Of a stretch of DNA of 64,000 bases, positions 53,584-61,662 are shown piece after piece. This stretch comes from Picocystis sp. L7 (Eukaryota; Chlorophyta; Picocystophyceae; Picocystales; Picocystaceae), in the NCBI GenBank assembly GCA_020975725.1, contig QXJR01000021.1, positions 62,001 through 126,000 on the forward strand, in the 5' to 3' direction. The translations under genes and the position numbers were made by a program. Every line of letters starts with the position of its first letter. Position 1 is the first letter of the stretch. The notes below the pieces were generated by a model. That model made no database searches and had not been told where the DNA came from. It saw nothing but the letters and a program-made list of their open reading frames with translations.

Positions 53584-54860
53584 GATATGGCATGTTTGCA
53601 TCTGGCAGCAGATGGGGGTGCATTGCGGATCGATGGGCCCAAACTTGTGCCCTGCTGTGTGCAGGCCAGGTGATCTGCGGAATCGCGATTGCCGTGTCAG
53701 CGAACGCTCTCCTGTACCAATTCATGAAGACGTCGGGAATGATCCTGGGCGCCCTTATGGTTCTGATTGGGCTGCTGGGTGTGGTCGGATCTGCGATGAA
53801 ACACCGTCCCGTGCTGAACTTGTACCTCGTAGGTGCCCTTTTCGGAGTCATGCTTACCTTTCAGTACATTGGCGAGCTGGGACGGGAGGTCACGGTTGAC
53901 TGCGCTTTGGCAGAGTTGGACATCCGAACCATCAATCTTGCGTCTGCGATGAAAAAATCCAAAGACAAGGAACTTTTCGCGTCCATTTATTCGCGAATGG
54001 ACGAAATGGAACAAATGATGAGTATGGTGCATGCCGGAGCGGTGGAATCGCTCGCCATCAAGTCTCCGGACGACAAGCTTAAAATGACAGATGCCAAGTA
54101 CATCCGGAAGAAGTTGGACATGCTGCACAGGATCGCCGCAGAAATCGAGTCCGACCCAATCCCCTACGAGGTCATCGCTCATGTTGTGGAGGCCAAAAAG
54201 GGCGATGAAAAAACAGGGGAGGAGACGGAATCAAGCGGGGAGGATGAAGGTGGAAAAGGAAAAGAGGTGCTGCGCTTGCGCGAACGGCAGAGATATGTGA
54301 AACTCCTTAGCACGGAGGACAAGCAGTTCATCGAAAAGCGGCTGAAGGCTGCCGAGGAAGTACTGGACTTCATTGACGATCACGACGACGGCGATGGGGA
54401 TGTAGAGTTGACCACTGAATCGTACCGGGAATTGCTGAACATACTGGCCGGAGCATTCAACCATCCAAAGTTGGAGAAAAAAAATGAGGACATCTTGGAT
54501 GACCTCAGTATCTCTGTCAAGGAGGTTCCCAACATGCATGGGGCGATAAAGCGCGCCAAGTCCGATTCCTACGGTAAGGATAAAGTTGAGAAATACCTGG
54601 AAGAAATGCACGAATTGGAGAAGCTACGCGAGCAGAAAAAAAAGAAGTGGACAGAAGAATTCAAGCAAAAGTTGATGCATTCGAACAGAAACCGTGCAAA
54701 GTTGAACCAGGGTCTCGATGATATGCCCCAACACTGTGTCGAGGATGAAAAGGCCATGTCCATCATCTCTAAGGCTGGATACGCCTTGGTATCGTTCCTT
54801 TTGTTTTGCGCCTTCATTGTGCTGAACCTGCTGTTCCAAATCCCCCCAAAAGGGGATTGA
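53584..54860 (+). CDS. Tetraspanin-like membrane protein with long coiled-coil loop
   Basis: The main exon encodes about 425 residues; the first in-frame ATG is 53592. Three hydrophobic segments come early (about 20-45, 49-70, 75-95), then about 280 charged residues rich in Lys and Glu with coiled-coil character, and a last membrane segment near the C-terminus (ISKAGYALVSFLLFCAFIVLN in part). This three-plus-one layout is that of tetraspanins, but the loop is about three times the usual size and lacks the CCG motif. Two cysteines flank the loop (VTVDCALA and MPQHCVED). I do not recognise a named family. A TAG acceptor directly precedes the exon and a CTGAC branch-like site lies upstream near 53490, so a 5' exon is expected. 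Confidence 0.65.
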
Positions 54861-55652
54861 TGCAAATCCCTCATTTGTGCCAAACCCATCAGAGCACACG
54901 AGCATGCCACCAGTCAACTCTTGGTGGTACGAATTTGTTGTTTTCTGTCTTCTTTTGGACCAAGGGAGCTTGGAAGTACAATTGCAAGAAGCACTACCTC
55001 ACTGCCTTCACAATCGTGTGGTATCATTAAGTCAAGATTGTAATGTTCCACCACCGTTCTCGTTCCAAGGCCTTTTGTTCGACCATTTCATCTACACCAG
55101 GCCGTTCTTTCTTTGGCAGAAGTCTATTACACCGCAACAATTCAAAAGTTTCCCGTCGCGAACGTGTACTTGTTGCGATTCCTTTGCACCAAACGAGCTC
55201 TCCCATCCCTATGATGCGTTTCACGAGCCTTCGCGATGCACGACCAATCTCACATAGGAACCAAACCAAGTCATGGGATGCCAATGTGCACCAATCTGTA
55301 ACCTGTCATTTCTTTCCTATTCGTACACGCCACTTCCACCGTACTATGCATGCGTGCGGATCCACCGTGGTCATGGCCGATTTTCTCCTTCACAGAAGAA
55401 ACTCACTTTTGATTGGGGTCCAAGGCATTCCATTCTCGAACCTTTGTGAGATGACCTACAAACAAAATACCCAGGCCGGGACAGGATGGGTGGATGAAGA
55501 GCTCCAACCAATCCTTCGCCTCAAGATGCATCTTCGCAAGGTTCACGGAGGTGACAACGGACGAACACATGGCGCAAAGAATAGAGGAAACACGCATGAC
55601 ACTGTCAAGTTACAGGATCCAAGGCAGTTGCATGGGCAAGAAGGTGGATGCA
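54861..55652. other. Intergenic, AT-richer
   Basis: Convergent space between the tetraspanin-like gene and the CS-cyclophilin gene, about 790 bp. It contains no recognisable gene or RNA and is AT-richer than its neighbours. Confidence 0.5.
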
Positions 55653-56591
55653 TTACTCTGCTACCATTACACCACAATCCGTGATCGTCACGGAAGCCAG
55701 TGGCTGTCCCGACGGGGTCCCTTGCTGCTCAATGGCTTGGACCACATCTTGCCCGGACAGCACTTCGCCAAATACCACGTGTCTGCCATCTAGATGTGGA
55801 CATGGAGCTGTGGTGAGGAAAAATTGGCTTCCATTGCTGTCTGGACCCGCGTTGGCCATGCTCAACAAGTACGGGCGATCATGCGAAACTGCAAACGATT
55901 CGTCCGGGAACCGTTCTCCATAGATGGAACGCCCGCCAGTACCATCCCCGTTTGTGAAGTCACCACCTTGGCACATGAATCCTGGGATGATACGATGGAA
56001 GGTGCTGTTTCGGTAGCACAAGGTAGGATCCACGTCGCCAGCACACAACGCCCTGAAGTTCTCTGTCGTCTTGGGCACAGTGTTGCCATACAAACCCAGC
56101 ACCATCTTACCGATGGGATCTCCATCCACGGCCACTTCCATGAACACCTTCTGGGTCACTTGCAGGTCGGATTGCTTCTCCATTTCCATCAACACCTTCC
56201 ATGGATTTCCATCCTTGGGTGTGAGGGTGAGCACCACGTCCTGGAGCGTGTCTTCGTCGGATCCAATCCTCCTTCCTCCTCGTTCTTCGTTCGTTCCTTC
56301 GTCAAGATCTTCCAGGATCCAGAAGCATTCGTCTACTTCCACAGGTGTAGGCAATGTGCCTTCCAGAACCGTCCCTTTTCCGACCACGTCCATGCGCAAA
56401 CGTTTGGGATGCACTTCCAGCTTCACTTGCGAACCGCTCGTCGACTTGGGAACCGCCACACGCACCTCCACGCCATCGTTCGTGTTCTTCCAACGCACGT
56501 GTCGCGGCTCTGGCGCGGACAACAGTGCCGACACGCGCGCGACCACCATCTCGTGTCGAAAGGGATGATTCTGTCTGGAACAATCCAACAC
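55653..56591 (-). CDS. CS-domain/cyclophilin fusion protein
   Basis: Single exon, 312 residues (298 from Met 56549). The N-terminal half (about 30-125) is a CS (p23/NudC-like) domain: VRWKNTNDGVEVRVAVP, KLEVHPKRLRMDVVGK and DECFWILED are its strand motifs. The C-terminal half (about 145-312) is a complete cyclophilin with VFMEVAVDGDPIGKMVLGLYG, NFRALC, FHRIIPGFMCQGGDF, GSQFFLTTAPCPHLDGRHVVFG. Catalytic Arg, Phe and Gln are present; the Trp that normally lies in the PWLDG motif is His here, which in the family lowers cyclosporin binding. A CS domain suggests work with Hsp90 or dynein-type clients, so this may be a co-chaperone isomerase in the cytosol. Confidence 0.88.
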   Translation of the reverse strand: MLDCSRQNHPFRHEMVVARVSALLSAPEPRHVRWKNTNDGVEVRVAVPKSTSGSQVKLEVHPKRLRMDVVGKGTVLEGTLPTPVEVDECFWILEDLDEGTNEERGGRRIGSDEDTLQDVVLTLTPKDGNPWKVLMEMEKQSDLQVTQKVFMEVAVDGDPIGKMVLGLYGNTVPKTTENFRALCAGDVDPTLCYRNSTFHRIIPGFMCQGGDFTNGDGTGGRSIYGERFPDESFAVSHDRPYLLSMANAGPDSNGSQFFLTTAPCPHLDGRHVVFGEVLSGQDVVQAIEQQGTPSGQPLASVTITDCGVMVAE

Positions 56592-57240
56592 GACTCATGG
56601 CCATGCTCTCATCCCAAACATGGGAACCATGAAGTGGATGGAATGGGAAAGCTGCAAAACCTTCGTGCTCCATCCAGCCATCCATCCATCGATCGATCAA
56701 AGATGGTTGTCGTGATGACGAGGGACAAGGAATTGATCCAACGGGCGGCAGGAAATATCATGGACAAGGTGAGTTTCAAATCACACCAGCTTGCAAGGTG
56801 GAAATCGATGATCGTTCTCTGAAGGAGTCCCCTCCATCCAACGAATGCATGGCAGCGATGCAACCGGTGCTGCACAAAAGAACAGGCGAAGATTCGAAAA
56901 CACAAACACGCATCGATCCAGGAGGGATTCCGGACCAATCAACGACCTTGAAATCCGCCAAGACCAATCCAAGACTGCCCATCCGTGCCCGCACAGGACC
57001 GTGTTGCATACCAACCGAAACCATCGAAAGGATGGTTCAAGCAACCCAACATGAAATTACAGTGCATCTGAACCTCAGCCAAAACAGAAGCAGACTCATC
57101 AACTTCAAGCGCCTCGCAATGCCACGCAAAACACACTGCCGGGATCCGCGTGCCCATGCAGTCCCTCCTGCAGACACAAAAAGGCTTGACCCCAGAAGAC
57201 AAAAAAGAAACTCCATCGTGTGCTTGCAAGACATTGGCTT
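56592..57240. other. Intergenic / possible 3' extension of the DUF2009 gene
   Basis: 650 bp between two minus-strand genes. A GTGAGT donor lies just inside the end of the DUF2009 frame (57252-57257, minus strand) and a pyrimidine-rich CTGCAG acceptor 90 nt downstream (57168), but the exon that would follow encodes nothing like the family, so no splice is proposed. The left part holds the upstream region of the CS-cyclophilin gene. Confidence 0.4.
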
Positions 57241-59232
57241 TCATTTCGAAAACTCACCGTCAAAGCCAACGAATCCTGCAAGCTTGAACACTGGATAATA
57301 TCTCTTCTTTTCGATCTTGCTGCACCAATTCCATGCACTGGTCAAGCGCCCGTCGATGCAGCTTCCTGCATCAAAAAAGTTGTCTGCCCCACTTCCATCA
57401 AAAGCATGCCGGAAAAAGTCTGTCAAAATCTCCTTGATGGCACCATCTATACCACCAAAGTTCGCATCCAGATACTCTTGCAAGCCTTCCTGTCTAGCCA
57501 CAACCGGGATTTGTTCCAGCACAAGCACCACCGGGTTGAGGATTCTCGGGACTTGGGTATACTTGTCGATGAACATCAGAGCGTTAGGCACGTTGTGATC
57601 CCCAAGATGTATGACTGAGCTACCAACCCAGCTTCCAAGTTTCTGTTGGCTCCTGCGGAGTATCTGGTGGATGGCACGAGAGACAGCAGGGGCACTCTGC
57701 ACCCGGTTCAGACCCTGACCTGTATCTGTGAGTCGGTAAGAATTGTTCTCCCTCAGTAAATCTCCCTCTGCAAGGCACCAGAGCTTGAACATGTCGTGAC
57801 TTATTTCTCTCCAGAGGGTCAGGCTCTGAAGAACGTAGGTGTACTGCCGTGCGTGGTTGTGCGTGAGGCGTGCCCCTTCTTTGCCACCCACGATGCTCAA
57901 TGAATATTTCGGTTCCTTGGTCTGTTGAGGATCAAAGTATTTGGTCAGGTACTCGATCATTTTATCCACTGGATCCCTGTTGAAATAGAGGTACGAGTTG
58001 TTGTCCCCGATTGAATAGAGGCAGTACCTCACCTCTTCAGGGGTCAGCTCTCCTTTTCCGTAGGCTTTGGCGAGCTTTTCTCGGGCTGCTTCCTTGACCT
58101 TGATCGCTTTCTGCACATGAGACCTGGGCCTGCCTCCAGGTTTCACCTCTGCAGTAGCAACTTCCACCAGAGGATCCTCAAGCAGTGCAAGTCCTTCTTT
58201 CTCCTCCAGGAGGGCATAGACGGTTTTCAAGGGTTGGACGCACTTGAACTGAAGGAGTTCTTGCAGTTCCACGGCTGTGCTGTCCTGCAGAAGGTACACG
58301 AGCTTCCCGTAATCACTCCTCATTTTTTCCGGATTCATGATTTTGTGTCTTCTACCCACTTCGAAGACATCCTGAAAGAAGGAGGCGTTGTCGCTGAACT
58401 CTTTGTTGGCGATGAGGTTCTGTCCTGCCCTGTAATCACTGGCGACCACGAGTCCGGATAGGATGGCACATATTTCTTTGATTTGTGCGTGTATCCTACC
58501 CATCCTGGATCGATACGACAGGATGTCCACCTTGTCGGTGTATTCACTGACGCTGAGTGCCGCCTCGAGCAGGCGCAGCATTTTCCTCTCTCGCAGGGTG
58601 AGGCGCAAGGGGATGTATTTGCACCTTTCTTTCATTTCGTCACTTGCTTCGGATGCGTCTGGTTTGGGGTTGTCTTGTTCCATTCGTGTTCCTGCTGGTG
58701 TCGTGCATTCTCCTGTTCCATCCTCGACCGTTCCGTTCTCGACGTCCGGCGTGATCGTTTCGTCCATGTCCACGTCTCCACGTGCGTTTTCCTCTCGTTT
58801 CGTTTGCATTTCCTTCCGTGCGTCGTTCTTGCACTGCTGGGCGAACCCTTCGGCTTCCAGGGCCATTTCCTTCACTTTGTCCAGGAGCTCTCGTTTCGTG
58901 TCCCTTTCGCCTTGCTTCCCTTCCCTTTCCAACCTTTCCATCCACTGGTGCAGTGCCTTGCATTCGTCGGCACGTTCGACTGCGTATTCGGCCATCTGCT
59001 GCAGGGCCACGCCCAGCCTCGTCCGTGCGTCCACGGCTCGATCTTGGAGCGTTCGGATGCGTCCTTCTTGGTCCGTCGGACCTTCCTTTCCTGCACGAAC
59101 AAACGCGTCCTCCCATCCCATGTCGTGTTCGTCTTCGCTCTCGTCCAACAGCTTGGCCAAGCGATGCGTCTCCATCCCACCGATCTGATGCGACCTCGAT
59201 TCCGGTTCCATCGGGTGGTGCGTTCGGTTCAA
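57241..59232 (-). CDS. DUF2009 family protein
   Basis: Single exon, up to 663 residues (656 from the Met at 59211). The first 190 residues are acidic and coiled-coil-like. From about 200 onward the conserved DUF2009 region is clear: PLRLTLRERKMLRLLEAALSVSEYTD, YRSRMGRIHAQIKEICAILSGLV, a VRYCLYSIGDNNSYLYFNRDPV stretch, HNHARQYTYVLQSLTLWREISHDMF, DRYTQVPRILNP-type sequence (here DKYTQVPRILNPVV), and LTSAWNWCSKIEKKRYYPVFKLAGFVGFDG. The family occurs in plants, algae, fungi and protists; its biochemical role is not established. The stop after GFDGEFSK is near the family end, but see the donor-like GTGAGT just before it. Confidence 0.88.
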   Translation of the reverse strand: MNRTHHPMEPESRSHQIGGMETHRLAKLLDESEDEHDMGWEDAFVRAGKEGPTDQEGRIRTLQDRAVDARTRLGVALQQMAEYAVERADECKALHQWMERLEREGKQGERDTKRELLDKVKEMALEAEGFAQQCKNDARKEMQTKREENARGDVDMDETITPDVENGTVEDGTGECTTPAGTRMEQDNPKPDASEASDEMKERCKYIPLRLTLRERKMLRLLEAALSVSEYTDKVDILSYRSRMGRIHAQIKEICAILSGLVVASDYRAGQNLIANKEFSDNASFFQDVFEVGRRHKIMNPEKMRSDYGKLVYLLQDSTAVELQELLQFKCVQPLKTVYALLEEKEGLALLEDPLVEVATAEVKPGGRPRSHVQKAIKVKEAAREKLAKAYGKGELTPEEVRYCLYSIGDNNSYLYFNRDPVDKMIEYLTKYFDPQQTKEPKYSLSIVGGKEGARLTHNHARQYTYVLQSLTLWREISHDMFKLWCLAEGDLLRENNSYRLTDTGQGLNRVQSAPAVSRAIHQILRRSQQKLGSWVGSSVIHLGDHNVPNALMFIDKYTQVPRILNPVVLVLEQIPVVARQEGLQEYLDANFGGIDGAIKEILTDFFRHAFDGSGADNFFDAGSCIDGRLTSAWNWCSKIEKKRYYPVFKLAGFVGFDGEFSK

Positions 59233-60392
59233 TCGGGACGGTTCGATTGGAAGGAACGCCCCTTTCGAACCGGGGTTTCAGATGGGTACAAGGTACGAGA
59301 TATTGACCGGGGAACCAGCAAGACAGGAACGGCCAAGGATCCGAGACGGAGAGTTCGACGAGGACGTCGAACCACAAGCTCTCACTGGAACGATGTGAGC
59401 AACCTCGAAGAACACGAGCACCACGTCCACCTGCGGAGCCTTCCACGACACGTGCCATCGTTCATCTCGCTGAAGCGCACTATGCACATAGCGCTCGCGA
59501 CTGCATTGTACATCAGGTTTTTGCTTGACCAAAAGAAACCAACCCCCGCTCCCCTGCGAACCTCCAAGTGTTCAACACACATCAACATCGAAGTGCCGAT
59601 CGCTACCGCCATCGCCACGGATCCAACAAACCTAGGGATGAACACCTCAGGTCCAGAATCATGCTTCACTGAACTGCTTCTGCCGATCTGGAAGGATGCT
59701 AATCACATACGCCAACAAGTTCACCCGGGATCCACCCGGTCGAGGGAAACGACAGTCCCGTCCATTCGGGAGAGGAGGAAGAGGAGGGTTTCGAGCCTGG
59801 GATGGGATCGCTCCATCAACACGGTGCTGACCGCATGGAGAGATGGCGTGGAACCGGATGGACGTGCTCCATGGGCACGACAGAGAGACGGACGAATGGA
59901 AATGGCTGGTGGATGCGTTGGAACCACGGACTCTTGGTGGGATCGGATGAACACGGCGCATGGGGATGCCGACGCAACTTGTGCACGGACGATTGGAAAA
60001 TCGCTTGGCGATTCGATGGCGGGTGAGTTTGGAAGGGACACACCGGACAGTCAAGCACTGGCGATCGCGATCGATCCCTGTTCACCGACAACAAAAGGGA
60101 GAAAGACGGTCTTCATCGACGACACCTTGGACGCGACGACACTCGCTTCACAGGGAAGGGATGGCAGGGTCTGGATGGGATGGTGGACCACGATCCAACG
60201 GAGAGGGTCTCGATTCCCCCCTTATCCCAAAGGAGACCATTCCTCTCGTTCTCCGGTCCCCATCGCCATCCCCAAAGGTGAGGTCGAGGACACCCAAGGA
60301 TGGGAGTGGATGCGAAACCGAACCACGAAAGGGTAGAAAGGGAGAAGCGATCGGACGCCCATGGGTTCGCTAGGAAGAAGGGGTGTTGAACG
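59233..60392. other. Intergenic, possible small minus-strand gene
   Basis: Next to the DUF2009 start lie CGGTTCAATCGG, CGGTTCGATTGG and CTTTCGAACCGGGG (59225-59276), members of the TTCGAACC motif group. On the minus strand, 59382-59669 encodes a 95-residue frame with a hydrophobic segment (IPRFVGSVAMAVAIGTSMLM) that could be a small membrane protein, with a GTGCGC donor-like site in it. I cannot assign it. The rest shows no gene. Confidence 0.35.
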
Positions 60393-60852
60393 AATCGTCT
60401 CTCTCAGTGGGTTCTGGGTGAGAGAGATCGATCATGATCACCAGCCAATCACTACCTAGCATTACAATTCCAAACTCATTGGCGGACGAGTCACCAAACA
60501 CCGGGTTCAACAAGTTTGCGACTCGCGTGTGTTCCAACGGTTCCAGTTGCCGTGCTCTTCAGGTCTTCTCGTAGGCTCACGAGTCCAACACGGCAGCAAG
60601 CGTCCACGCTCTTTTCTCTGCTCTTCCCTTCTAACATTCCATTGGAGTACGTCCATCCGGGTCGGGGGTGGGGGGGGCAGTGCTACCGTCCCATGCACTA
60701 CAGGCTACCTACCACTGCAGTCTTCTCTGACGGGGTGACCCAGTCCCTTCGATCCCTTCCGAGACTCGAAACCACCGGGGGTGGGAGTATCTTCTCCGAA
60801 CCGGGGTGACCCGAGCGAACCGTCCCGATTGTACCGAGGTCACAACCCATGG
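60393..60852 (-). repeat. Dispersed repeat, copy B (inverted relative to copy A)
   Basis: Reverse-complement match to 706-1160. Shared landmarks are the GGACTCGTGAGCCTACGAG hairpin-like stretch, the ACGGCAACTGGAACCGTTGG imperfect palindrome and GGTGTTTGGTGACTCGTCCG. The element ends about 145 bp before the start of pyroglutamyl peptidase. It is less conserved in the part nearest that gene, with insertions such as a G-rich run around 60660-60680. Confidence 0.8.
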
Positions 60853-60996
60853 ACTCAATAGGGCTCGGGTCCGACGACAGGGTGGACCCGGATCGAAAAG
60901 GGAAGACAGAAAGGGAAAACGAAAGGGAAGTGGCGTCGATCCGTCTTTTCGTCACCAAGGATCGGTGCGCGCGGTTCCAAGCGAGGAGAGCAAAGC

Positions 60997-61662
60997 ATGG
61001 ACGCGAAACGAGCATGTGTCGTGGTGACGGGATTCGGACCCTTCCATGGCGTGGAGAAAAACCCGACCCAATGGATGGTGGAAACCATACGAGAGAAAGC
61101 ACAACGTGGAATGGGACTGGACGAAGGTGGACAGATCGTGGCCTGTGCAGTGCTGGACGTGGCCGCGAAGAATGCCAAGAAGTGCGTCGAAGAACTCGTG
61201 CATATGGCCGAAAACGATGCGAAAGGAACCCAGTACGTGCCCGTGATGGTGCACTTCGGAGTCGATACCACAAGAGAAGGGATACACGTGGAACAAAGAG
61301 CCTACAACGAAGCCGACTTTCGATGTCCGGACAACCAAGGCTGGCAACCAAAAGGACAAGCCATCGACGAAAGCGTCGGAGGAAGACAACAATACATCAC
61401 CACCACGCTTCCCGTGCCACAACTTGTCCGAAGCTGCCGAGAAAAAGGGTTCCAAGTGCACGCCTCCGAAGACGCGGGTAGGTTCGTCTGCAACTGGACC
61501 TTCTTCCAAAGCTTGCTCCTCACACGAAACAAAGGATACGCCGTGTTTGTGCACGTGCCCCCGGAACACACCTGCTCGCTCGATGTGCTGGGCGAATTCG
61601 CATGGACGTTCCTCAATGCAATCAGCGCCTACATCGCCACACAACCGCATTCGCACGCGTAG
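60997..61662 (+). CDS. Pyroglutamyl peptidase I (peptidase C15)
   Basis: Single exon, 221 residues, the usual length. The start VVVTGFGPFHGVEKNPTQ is the family N-terminal motif. The catalytic triad is visible as E99 (in HVEQRAYN, before PDNQGWQP), C165 (GRFVCNWTFFQSL) and H186 (FVHVPP). It removes N-terminal pyroglutamate from peptides in the cytosol. The other upstream frames are in the dispersed repeat and are not used. No introns. Confidence 0.93.
   Translation: MDAKRACVVVTGFGPFHGVEKNPTQWMVETIREKAQRGMGLDEGGQIVACAVLDVAAKNAKKCVEELVHMAENDAKGTQYVPVMVHFGVDTTREGIHVEQRAYNEADFRCPDNQGWQPKGQAIDESVGGRQQYITTTLPVPQLVRSCREKGFQVHASEDAGRFVCNWTFFQSLLLTRNKGYAVFVHVPPEHTCSLDVLGEFAWTFLNAISAYIATQPHSHA

Noticed and set aside
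52508-53899. Long Arg-rich plus-strand frame before the tetraspanin-like gene
   Set aside because: Strong Arg/Lys bias of GC-rich non-coding DNA, no domain, and it crosses promoter motifs and the start of the next gene in another frame.
58483-60336. Plus-strand open frame of about 600 codons over the DUF2009 start
   Set aside because: Antisense to the conserved DUF2009 gene; the composition (Phe, Cys, His and Leu rich) is that of a shadow frame.
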